64,000 nt of DNA, taken from assembly GCA_024637145.1 (NCBI GenBank), contig JAGXFQ010000037.1, positions 44,506-108,505 on the forward strand. The letters are read 5' to 3'. The notes beneath the pieces are model-generated. The model was given only the letters and a program-made list of their open reading frames with translations. It was not told the DNA's origin and ran no database searches. Shown here piece by piece: positions 35,916-43,956 of the stretch (positions are counted from its first letter, which is position 1; each line of letters starts with the position of its first letter). The DNA is from Desulfobulbaceae bacterium. GTDB taxonomy: Bacteria > Desulfobacterota > Desulfobulbia > Desulfobulbales > SURF-16. A program made the translations under genes and the position numbers.

Positions 35916-37613
35916 ATGACAAGAAAAATCATGAGAAGACTTTATCTGCAGGCAGGATTACTCCTGCTCGTGCTGGCGCTGGTGGCATCCTGTTCCTCTT
36001 CCTCCTATGATCAGAGAGAAGAGTCCCGGAGCTTTATAGAGCAGCAGACGGCCGGGTCAGTATCCGCTGAAACCAAGGTGCTGGATGAGGTGGTGCTGGA
36101 TCAGGCCACGGAACTGCCCGCCAGGTTCCAAAAACCCACCTTTCTCTTGTCTGAGTCCGGCACCTTTGCCGATCAGGAAGAATTCTCCGTGCCGGTGGGC
36201 GCGGACATCTCCTCTAATCGCGGCCCGGTCACCCTGCGTGACATTCTGAAAAGATTGGCCGTCTTAAAGCGGATGAATGTGAGCTGGGCAGAGGATGTCG
36301 ACCAGATGGCCCTGGTGGATGTTGATATCCGGGCGGAGGATGATTTTTATCTTGCCATAGACAATATCCTGCGCCAGCTGGATTATTTTTATGAGATTAA
36401 GGGCAACTCCATTATTGTCAAGTATCGTGACAGCAAGACCTTTCATATTGCCATGCCCTTTCTGAATCCCTCGTTCAGCGTCGGCGTGGGCGGTGATGTG
36501 CTTGGCGCCCAGGATGTGAAGCATAAGATGAAGGGACGTATTGAGCTGGAAAACGAGGCCTCCGGCGAAGGGAGTTTTGATGTCTGGGGCAATATTGAGA
36601 TAAATCTGAAAGAGATCCTGAAGATCTATGCCGAAACCGAGGCGGTTGATACGGTTGTGGCCACGGTTGACCAGGAGGTGTTGGCGGGGGAACCTGCTGC
36701 TAAAACGGAGAAACAAACCAGGAAACGCAGCCAGGGAGAGCTTGGCTACTATATGATTGACCGACCGGTGGGTCTGGTCACGGTCTCGGCGCCCCGTTCT
36801 CTCTTAACGAGTATTGAGAGTTATTTCGATAACCTGAAAAAGGTTCTCTACCGGCAGATTTCCATTGAGGCCAAGATCGTCGAGGTGACCTTGAAGGGAG
36901 ACAGCAGGACGGGCATTGACTGGTCCAACCTGCTGGGCGGCAGTATTGAAGCGAGCCTGAGTGCCCACGTTGATTTCCAGCAGTTGAATCCATTCTATTT
37001 TAATCCCTTTCAGGATCCCACCGATCATACCCTGCAGGCCTATCCTTTTACCCTCAGCACCAAAAGCTTTGCCTTTATTCTTGATGCCATGGAGGATCAG
37101 GGCCATGTGGAGGTGTTGGCCAACCCCCGCATCAGCGTCATGAACGGCCAGCCTGCCCTTATCAGTGTCGGCAATGATCACCGCTATATCGAATCGGTGG
37201 AATCGGCGGTTAATGATGGCGTCGTCACCCTGAGCGCCACCACCAGTTCGGTGGTCTCTGGTCTCGGCATGGCGGTGGTGGCAACAATTCTAAATAATAA
37301 CGAGGTCATTCTCAACCTGACCCCGGTGACCTCTGAACTCATGGAGGAAATTCAGTACGAAGAGATCGGCAATCTTGGTGGCAAGGTCGGTCTGCCCAAG
37401 GTCTCCATCCGTGAGATGAGTTCCACGGTGCGGGTGAAGAGCGGGGAGATGCTGGTGGTAGGCGGTCTTATTGATTCCAATAAGGAATATTCGGAAAACA
37501 AGGTTTCCGGCCTCGGGGATATTCCGGGGATCTCTAAGCTCTTCAAGCGTTCCGGCGATCAGCTGGTCAAGAAGGAGATGGTTATTCTGCTAAGGCCGGT
37601 TATTCTCAACTAG
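35916..37613 (+). CDS. Type IV pilus secretin lipoprotein (PilQ/MshL-like)
   Basis: This 565-aa outer-membrane secretin has a lipoprotein signal with lipobox VASC (Cys26), an N-terminal STN/N0-like domain (about 95-170), and the secretin pore domain (about 290-565) with VEVLANPRISVMNGQPALISVG, a Gly-rich gate and VVGGLIDSNKEYSENKVSGLGDIPG. It forms the channel through which the pilus leaves the cell. The lipid anchor and short N terminus fit MshL better than canonical PilQ, which carries AMIN domains. It ends the pil operon before a strong terminator. Confidence 0.9.
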   Translation: MTRKIMRRLYLQAGLLLLVLALVASCSSSSYDQREESRSFIEQQTAGSVSAETKVLDEVVLDQATELPARFQKPTFLLSESGTFADQEEFSVPVGADISSNRGPVTLRDILKRLAVLKRMNVSWAEDVDQMALVDVDIRAEDDFYLAIDNILRQLDYFYEIKGNSIIVKYRDSKTFHIAMPFLNPSFSVGVGGDVLGAQDVKHKMKGRIELENEASGEGSFDVWGNIEINLKEILKIYAETEAVDTVVATVDQEVLAGEPAAKTEKQTRKRSQGELGYYMIDRPVGLVTVSAPRSLLTSIESYFDNLKKVLYRQISIEAKIVEVTLKGDSRTGIDWSNLLGGSIEASLSAHVDFQQLNPFYFNPFQDPTDHTLQAYPFTLSTKSFAFILDAMEDQGHVEVLANPRISVMNGQPALISVGNDHRYIESVESAVNDGVVTLSATTSSVVSGLGMAVVATILNNNEVILNLTPVTSELMEEIQYEEIGNLGGKVGLPKVSIREMSSTVRVKSGEMLVVGGLIDSNKEYSENKVSGLGDIPGISKLFKRSGDQLVKKEMVILLRPVILN

Positions 37614-37638
37614 ACAGAGTTCTTTTCTCTTACAGAAC

Positions 37639-37680
37639 AAAAAAAGCCCGGATCAGGTTTACCTGATCCGGGCTTTTTTT
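37639..37680. terminator. Bidirectional terminator between the secretin gene and secB
   Basis: A near-perfect stem with GC core AGCCCGGATCAGGT pairs across a TT loop and is flanked by A7 and T7 runs. It lies between convergent genes. Confidence 0.93.
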
Positions 37681-37706
37681 GTCTGTAACCAGCGTCTGGA
37701 TAAAGA

Positions 37707-38189
37707 CTAATTATCTGTTACATTCTCCGCCTTCTTTTTTTTGGCGTTTTCGAAGAGGGCCAGGAAGTTCATGGGCTCGATGAGGAAGGGGATAAAGCCG
37801 CCGTCAATGGAGACCTGGCTGATAATCTGGCGGGTGAAGGGCAGGAGCATGGTGGGGCAATCCACCCCCAGCACCATCTGGAGATGTTGCTCTGGGATAT
37901 TTTTGAGCAAAAACACAGCGGCATGCTCAAGCTCGACGATAAAGAGGGTCTGGCCCTCTTTTTTGTCGTTGGAGACGGTGGCGGTGATGCTCAAGCTCAC
38001 CTCCCAGTGATCGTTTTCCAGTTCCTTGTTTTTGACCGCCAGATTCACCGCAACCTTGGGCTCCGGCTGTTGGCCCAGAAAAATTTCCGGGGCATTGGGG
38101 TTTTCAAAGGAGAGATCTTTGATATACATTTTCTGGAGTCGAAAGAGAGGGGCCTCGGCATTGTCAGGAGCGGCGTTTTTTTCAGTCAT
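37707..38189 (-). CDS. secB: SecB, protein-export chaperone
   Basis: This 160-aa cytoplasmic homotetrameric chaperone keeps exported preproteins unfolded and hands them to SecA. Family features are LQKMYIKDLSFENPNAPEIF near the N terminus and the SecA-contact segment with FPYARQ replaced by LPFTRQIISQV. Length is typical. It lies 109 nt downstream of uvrA on the same strand and ends at the terminator shared with the secretin gene. It would support export of outer-membrane proteins such as the porin here. Confidence 0.94.
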   Translation of the reverse strand: MTEKNAAPDNAEAPLFRLQKMYIKDLSFENPNAPEIFLGQQPEPKVAVNLAVKNKELENDHWEVSLSITATVSNDKKEGQTLFIVELEHAAVFLLKNIPEQHLQMVLGVDCPTMLLPFTRQIISQVSIDGGFIPFLIEPMNFLALFENAKKKKAENVTDN

Positions 38190-38298
38190 GGGGAATCCTT
38201 GGCAGTGATGTAAGAAGAGGCCTCCGTAAACGACCTTTCTGGATTGATTGTTGGAGGTATTATAGCCAGAAAGCCTTTTTGTTTCAAAGGGAAATAGC

Positions 38299-41136
38299 TT
38301 ATTGGGGCCTGGTGAGAATCCTTTTTAGATAATGGCCGGTAAAAGAGGCCTTCTCCTCGGCGACCTTCTCCGGCGTGCCCTGGGCAATGATGGTGCCGCC
38401 GCCCTCTCCCCCTTCCGGGCCAATATCAATAATATGGTCGGCGGTCTTGATGACGTCGAGATTGTGTTCAATGATGACCACGCTGTTGCCGCTTGCCACC
38501 AGGCGATTGAGGACACCCAGGAGATGCTGGATATCGGCAGGGTGGAGACCGGTGGTGGGTTCGTCCAGGATGTAGAGGGTGCGGCCTGTGGCCCGTTTGC
38601 GCAGTTCGCGGGCCAGTTTGATCCGCTGGGCCTCGCCGCCGGAAAGGGTGACTGAGGATTGGCCCAGGGAGATATAGGGCAGACCAACGTCGGCCACCGT
38701 GGCCAGTCGGTTTTTAATGGGCGGCACATGCTTGAAGAAATCCAGGGCTTCTTCTACGGTCATGGCTAGAATCTCGGCGATATTTTTGTCCTTGTACCTG
38801 ATTTCCAGGGTCTCACGGTTGTAGCGGCTGCCGTGGCAGGTATCACAGGTGACGTAGATGTCGGGCAAAAAATGCATGGCAATCTTGATGACGCCCTCTC
38901 CTTCACACGCCTCGCAGCGCCCCCCCTTGATGTTAAAGCTGAACCGCCCTGGTTTATAGCCCCTGGTCCGGGCCTCGGGCAGTCGGCAGAAAAGTTCTCT
39001 GATCGGGGTCAGGATGCCGGTATAGGTGGCCGGATTGGAGCGGGGGGTGCGGCCGATGGCACTCTGGTCAATATCGATAACCGCGTCAATATGCTCCATG
39101 CCGGCCAGGGAGGCATAGGCGCTGCTCCTCCTGCCTTTGTGCTGCAAATGGTTGAGCACCCCTTTGTAGAGGGCTTCCACCACCAGGGAGCTTTTGCCGG
39201 AGCCGGAGACCCCGGTGACGCAGGTCATCAGGCCCAGGGGAAATTTGGCGGTGATGGCCTGCAGATTATTGGCGCAGGCCCCCTTGACAATGAGCCACCC
39301 TTTTTTAGCGCTGGGCCGGCGGCGCCGGGCCGGGATGGCGATTTCCAGACGGCCGGAAAGGTAGCCGCCGGTGACAGAGCTCTGGTGGTTGACCAGACCC
39401 TCCACCGGGCCGTTATAGATTACGTGGCCGCCATGGACCCCGGCCCCGGGACCGATATCAAGGACATGGTCAGCGGCCAGGATGGTGTCGGTATCATGTT
39501 CAACTACAATGACGGTATTGCCCAGGTCGCGCAGGGTGGTCAGGGTCTTGATCAGGCGGTCATTGTCGCGCTGGTGCAGGCCGATGCTCGGTTCATCCAG
39601 GATATAGAGAACCCCCACCAGCCGGGAGCCGATCTGGGAGGCCAGGCGTATACGCTGGGCCTCGCCGCCGGAGAGGGTGCCGGCGGTGCGGGCCAGTGTG
39701 AGATAGCCCAGGCCCACATCGCGCAGGAACCGGACCCGCTCCATGATTTCCTTGATAACCCGTTCGGCAATAAGGTGCTCCTGGCTGCTGAAGTGCAGCT
39801 CTTGCAGGGTCTGATGGAGACGGTCGATGGGCAGGGTGGTGATCTCGGCAATGGTCAGGCCATCAATTTTTACGGCCAGGGCCTCGGGTTTGAGGCGGGA
39901 GCCCTGACAGCGGGGACAGGGCTGCTCGTTCATATATTGGCCCAACTCATCGCGCATGGCAGAAGAGGTGGTTTCATGGAAGCGGCGGCCCAGATTGGGG
40001 ATGAGCCCTTCAAAGGGGGACTCTGAGGTCATGGAGCGTCTGTAGCGCACATAGTGGAAAAAAACGGGCTCTGGCCCGGTGCCGAAGAGGATGACGTCCT
40101 GGGCCTTTGGGGGCAGCTTTTTGAAGGGGGTGTCCAGACTGAAGCCGTAATGAGCGGCCAGGGCGGCCAGAAGCTGGCTGGAGTAGCTGTGGGCCTGGCG
40201 CCGCCCCCAGGGGGCCAGGGCCCCCTGATTGATGGTCAGGGAGGGATCTGGAACCACCAGGTCTGGGTCAAGAAAATGTTTGATGCCCAGGCCGCCGCAT
40301 TCCGGGCAGGCCCCTTTGGGATTGTTAAAAGAAAAGAGCTGGGGCGACAGCTCCTGCAGGCTGGTGCCGCACTGGATGCAGGCCGCCCGTTCACTGAGGA
40401 GTCTTTCTTCGCCGCTGGCCGGGAAATGGACGAGCAAAAAACCCTGGGCCAGGTGCACGGCAGTGCTCACCGAGTCTGCCAGCCGGCGCCGGGAAGAGTC
40501 CTTGATCACCAGGCGGTCCACCACGACCTCAATGGTATGGCGCTTGGTCTTGGCCAGGGTGATGGGGCTGTCCAGGGAGAGGATTTCGCCGTCCACCCGC
40601 ACCCGGACATAGCCCTCCTTGCGCAGGCGGGCAAAGAGTTCGACATACTCTCCTTTGCGGTTGTCAATGAGGGGGGCGAGGATAAGGATCTTGGTCCCCT
40701 CGCTCAGGGCCATGAGGCCGCTCACCATCTTCTCCAGGGACTGGGGTGCAATGGGCTGGCCGCAATCCGGACAATGCTGATGGCCCACCCGGGCAAAGAG
40801 CAGACGGAAATGGTCATAGATCTCCGTGATGGTGCCCACGGTGGAGCGGGGATTCTTGCTGGTGGTGCGCTGTTCTATGGAAACGGCCGGGCTCAGCCCT
40901 TCCAGGGAATCCACCTCCGGTTTGTCCATCTGGCCCAGAAACTGGCGGGCATAGGTGGAGAGGGATTCCACGTAGCGGCGCTGGCCCTCGGCATAGAGGG
41001 TGTCAAAGGCCAGTGATGATTTGCCGGAACCGCTCAGACCGGTAAAGACCACCAGCTTGTTGCGGGGCAGGTCCACATCGATATTTTTCAGATTATGCAT
41101 CCGGGCGCCCCGGATGCGGATGGTATCAGGTTCCAT
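38299..41136 (-). CDS. uvrA: UvrA, excinuclease ABC subunit A
   Basis: This 945-aa damage-recognition ATPase of nucleotide excision repair has two ABC modules with Walker A motifs [12 protein letters not shown] and [12 protein letters not shown], and two zinc modules ([11 protein letters not shown]...[15 protein letters not shown]...CDTCHG). Two ABC signatures LSGGEAQRI follow. The length matches the family. UvrA loads UvrB at bulky lesions. It sits 98 nt after rsmB in the reverse-strand block; a weak hairpin fills the gap. Confidence 0.98.
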   Translation of the reverse strand: MEPDTIRIRGARMHNLKNIDVDLPRNKLVVFTGLSGSGKSSLAFDTLYAEGQRRYVESLSTYARQFLGQMDKPEVDSLEGLSPAVSIEQRTTSKNPRSTVGTITEIYDHFRLLFARVGHQHCPDCGQPIAPQSLEKMVSGLMALSEGTKILILAPLIDNRKGEYVELFARLRKEGYVRVRVDGEILSLDSPITLAKTKRHTIEVVVDRLVIKDSSRRRLADSVSTAVHLAQGFLLVHFPASGEERLLSERAACIQCGTSLQELSPQLFSFNNPKGACPECGGLGIKHFLDPDLVVPDPSLTINQGALAPWGRRQAHSYSSQLLAALAAHYGFSLDTPFKKLPPKAQDVILFGTGPEPVFFHYVRYRRSMTSESPFEGLIPNLGRRFHETTSSAMRDELGQYMNEQPCPRCQGSRLKPEALAVKIDGLTIAEITTLPIDRLHQTLQELHFSSQEHLIAERVIKEIMERVRFLRDVGLGYLTLARTAGTLSGGEAQRIRLASQIGSRLVGVLYILDEPSIGLHQRDNDRLIKTLTTLRDLGNTVIVVEHDTDTILAADHVLDIGPGAGVHGGHVIYNGPVEGLVNHQSSVTGGYLSGRLEIAIPARRRRPSAKKGWLIVKGACANNLQAITAKFPLGLMTCVTGVSGSGKSSLVVEALYKGVLNHLQHKGRRSSAYASLAGMEHIDAVIDIDQSAIGRTPRSNPATYTGILTPIRELFCRLPEARTRGYKPGRFSFNIKGGRCEACEGEGVIKIAMHFLPDIYVTCDTCHGSRYNRETLEIRYKDKNIAEILAMTVEEALDFFKHVPPIKNRLATVADVGLPYISLGQSSVTLSGGEAQRIKLARELRKRATGRTLYILDEPTTGLHPADIQHLLGVLNRLVASGNSVVIIEHNLDVIKTADHIIDIGPEGGEGGGTIIAQGTPEKVAEEKASFTGHYLKRILTRPQ

Positions 41137-41234
41137 GGTCTCTTTATAACTCAGCAGTGAGGAGGCGGTACTCTGTTATCAGCAGAGGTTCATGCAGGTG
41201 CAGCGCCCCTGCCTCCTCTATTTTTAAATCCTTT

Positions 41235-42557
41235 CTACGTCTTCACAAGACGGGCCACAAAAAAACCATCCAGGCCGTCTGTGGGCAGGGTCCGCAGAAA
41301 GCCCTGCTTGCTGACCAGCTCCTGGGCCGGTCCGCAAAACCGGGGCGGCAGAATGGCAAAGGCGGGATGGGTCTGGAGAAAGGCCGCAATCACCCCCTCG
41401 TTTTCAATGGTGGAGAGGGAGCAGGTGCAGTAGACCAGCACCCCCCCCGCGTCCACCAAAGGGGCGGCGGCAAGGAGGATTTCCAGTTGGGTTGCGGCCA
41501 GCCGGGCCAGCTCCTGTTCGCGGCGATTCCAGCGGATGTCGGGCTGGCGGCCGATAACGCCAAGGCCGGAGCAGGGCGCATCCACCAGCACACCCCTGAA
41601 GCGCTCACCATGCTCCCGGGCGAAATCCTGCAGGGTGGTGGTATGCAAGGAGATGGGACGGCAACGGCAGCGCTCCAGATTAGCCCTTAACAGGCTGAGG
41701 CGGCCGGCATGGGGGTCAACAGCGGTGAGGGAGGCAGCGGCGGGCAGGATCTGGTCCAGCAGGATACTCTTGCCCCCCAGACCGGCACAGGCGTCCAGGT
41801 AGGCGCCACTGGGTAAACCCTCAAAAAAAGGGGCAAGGAGCTGGGCTGCCTCGTCCTGGACATGAAAGCCGCCCTCCTGGTAGCCAGGCAGGGAATCGAT
41901 CCGGCCGTGGAAGTCGTGTATGACAACGGCCTGATCACCATATCTGCCGGCCTGGCCGCTTATGCCCCTCGCCTTGAGCTGGTCAAGAAAAGCAGCCCGG
42001 CTCTGCCGGTGGGGGTTTATGCGCAGGCTCAGGGGCGGCAGGCTGTTATTGGCCAGGCAGAGGGCGCGGGTTGGTTCCACCCCGAACTGATCCTCCCAGA
42101 GGGCCACAAGCCAGCCCGGATGGTTGAGCTTTTTTTCCGGCGCCAGGGTGGCCAGGCAATGGCGGACCCCCTCCATGTCCCGGACCATGGCCCGTAAGAC
42201 GCCATTGACGAAGCCCTTCAGCCATTTGGGCTGGCGGCCCAGGCCCTGGACGGTCTCATTGACCACGGCCGAGGGGGGGATGCGGTCCATAAAGAGCAGT
42301 TGGGCCAGGCCGCAGCGCAGGGCCTGTAAAACCACGGGCCTGAGCTTGGGGAGTGCGGTCTTGGAATAATTTAGCAGGACGGCGTCCAGTTCCTGGCGGT
42401 GGCGCAGGACCCCGTAGACCAGGGCCATGGCCAGCTGCCGGTCCCGGTCGTCAGGCAGGGGGTGTTGGTCGTGAAGGGCGGCAAGAACCTGGTCAACAGG
42501 CTCCCTGGACTGCTCCTGGACCACCAGGCAGTGGATGGCTAAGGCGCGGCTGTTCAT
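41235..42557 (-). CDS. rsmB: RsmB, 16S rRNA m5C967 methyltransferase
   Basis: This 440-aa protein has an N-terminal NusB-like RNA-binding domain (1 to about 140) and a C-terminal SAM methyltransferase domain. The SAM loop is DACAGLGGKS. The two cysteines of the m5C reaction are in DAPCSGLGVIGRQPDI and YCTCSL. It modifies C967 of 16S rRNA in E. coli. The start overlaps the pgeF stop by four bases, so the two genes are translationally coupled. Confidence 0.95.
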   Translation of the reverse strand: MNSRALAIHCLVVQEQSREPVDQVLAALHDQHPLPDDRDRQLAMALVYGVLRHRQELDAVLLNYSKTALPKLRPVVLQALRCGLAQLLFMDRIPPSAVVNETVQGLGRQPKWLKGFVNGVLRAMVRDMEGVRHCLATLAPEKKLNHPGWLVALWEDQFGVEPTRALCLANNSLPPLSLRINPHRQSRAAFLDQLKARGISGQAGRYGDQAVVIHDFHGRIDSLPGYQEGGFHVQDEAAQLLAPFFEGLPSGAYLDACAGLGGKSILLDQILPAAASLTAVDPHAGRLSLLRANLERCRCRPISLHTTTLQDFAREHGERFRGVLVDAPCSGLGVIGRQPDIRWNRREQELARLAATQLEILLAAAPLVDAGGVLVYCTCSLSTIENEGVIAAFLQTHPAFAILPPRFCGPAQELVSKQGFLRTLPTDGLDGFFVARLVKT

Positions 42558-43291
42558 GAGAGAAGTCCTATGGCACTGCAGAAACGGCCGGTCTGCCGGC
42601 GGCGGCGAAAGGAAAACCAGTCGCGGTTGCAGCGGCTGCAGATGCCGGCTGTCTCGATATGGTCAGGGTGAATGCCGCTTTCCCGGAGCTGCATGGCGCT
42701 GATGGCCGGAAAATCAAAATGGTTGGCCGCCACTTCAAAGCGGTGAAAGATTGGCGGCAGCTCTTTTTTATAATGGATGAACTCGGCGCAGCAGGGGCCC
42801 AGGGCCGGGCTGATGGCTGCCCTGATCTGGGCGGGATCAGAGTGGAAGGTCTCCATCAGACGCTGGAGGGTGACGGCGATGATATTTGCCACACTGCCTT
42901 TCCAACCGCAATGGATGTTGGCAATCACCTTTTTGCAGGGGTCATGCAGTAAAACAGCCTGACAGTCGGCCTGCTGGATGAGCAGGGCCACCCCAGGCCG
43001 ATCGCTGATCAGGGCGTCGTAGCCCTCAAGCTCCTGGTCGGTCTCGGTGGCGCCCACCACCGCCACTGCCGTGCCATGCACCTGCCTGGCGGAGATGAGG
43101 GTCTGACAGCCCAGGGCCTTTTTCACCAGGGCGCGGTTACGGCGGACATGGGCCGGGGCATCACCCACCTGGAAACTGATATTGAGGGAATCATAGGGCA
43201 GGGGGCTGATGCCGCCATGGCGGTTAAAACAGCCATGTACCAGGTGCGGCTCACCGGCAAAGAGGGCAAAGGTATGGGCGCAAAGAGGCAT
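42554..43291 (-). CDS. pgeF: PgeF/YfiH-family purine nucleoside phosphorylase-like multicopper-type protein
   Basis: This 245-aa protein of the DUF152/laccase-domain family has the metal-binding motifs QVHGTAV, ADCQAVLLHD and NIHCGWKGSV, and a C-terminal CSRCNRDWFSFRRR. In E. coli YfiH/PgeF keeps L-Ser out of peptidoglycan, while homologues act as adenosine deaminase/phosphorylase or weak oxidases, so the in vivo role here is open. It starts 6 nt after the M50 protease stop and overlaps rsmB by 4 nt. Confidence 0.9.
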   Translation of the reverse strand: MPLCAHTFALFAGEPHLVHGCFNRHGGISPLPYDSLNISFQVGDAPAHVRRNRALVKKALGCQTLISARQVHGTAVAVVGATETDQELEGYDALISDRPGVALLIQQADCQAVLLHDPCKKVIANIHCGWKGSVANIIAVTLQRLMETFHSDPAQIRAAISPALGPCCAEFIHYKKELPPIFHRFEVAANHFDFPAISAMQLRESGIHPDHIETAGICSRCNRDWFSFRRRRQTGRFCSAIGLLS

Positions 43292-43297
43292 GGCGGC

Positions 43298-43918
43298 TCA
43301 GGCGCCCAACATGCCGAAAATAAGGCGCTGAATAAAATTGATTAATTTGCCGAAGACGCCGGTAAAGACCAGGATCATGATCAGGATGAAACCGGCCCCA
43401 TCCAGGCGGGCCATGTACTGGGCATATCTGGGGGGGAGAAGGCCCATCAGCACCTTGCTGCCGTCTAAGGGCGGGATGGGGATCAAGTTGAAGATGGCCA
43501 AAATGAAATTAATCCAGCAGCTCAGATAAAACATGGCCATCAGGGGCTCGGCCACAAAGACCGGGATGGCCGGGCCCAGGGAGACCAGGACGATCAAGAC
43601 CAGGAGACTGGCCAGCATGGTGGCCAGATTGGCCAGGGGGCCGGCCAGCGAGACCAGCATCATGTCCCGGTGGGGATTTCTGAAGTTGCGCGGATCAACA
43701 GGTACCGGCTTGGCCCAGCCGAAATGGATGAGAAAGATGGCCAGGGTGCCCAGGGGGTCAAGATGTTTTAAGGGGTTCATGGTGAGCCTGCCCTGCAGGC
43801 GGGCGGTCTGATCGCCGCAGCGCGAGGCCACATACCCATGGGAAAATTCATGGATGGTGAGGGCAAAGAGAAAAACAGGAACCTGGATAATGAGATCCTG
43901 GAAATTGATGTCAAACAT
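43298..43918 (-). CDS. Site-2-protease-family (M50) membrane metalloprotease
   Basis: This 206-aa integral membrane zinc protease has the zinc motif HEFSH in the first hydrophobic segment and the third ligand in LIPIPPLDGSKV. It has about five transmembrane segments and no PDZ or CBS domain, so it belongs to the minimal cytoplasmic-membrane S2P group rather than RseP. Members cut membrane-bound regulators, but no obvious substrate is encoded nearby. It lies between the tRNA nucleotidyltransferase fusion and pgeF in one reverse-strand block. Confidence 0.9.
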   Translation of the reverse strand: MFDINFQDLIIQVPVFLFALTIHEFSHGYVASRCGDQTARLQGRLTMNPLKHLDPLGTLAIFLIHFGWAKPVPVDPRNFRNPHRDMMLVSLAGPLANLATMLASLLVLIVLVSLGPAIPVFVAEPLMAMFYLSCWINFILAIFNLIPIPPLDGSKVLMGLLPPRYAQYMARLDGAGFILIMILVFTGVFGKLINFIQRLIFGMLGA

Positions 43919-43956
43919 AATTTTATTTCAGGGCTAAAGGGTTAAAGGGGACAAAT

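Noticed and set aside
38833-41016. Long forward ORFs of 397 and 320 aa
   Set aside because: Both antisense to uvrA, which has complete family motifs.
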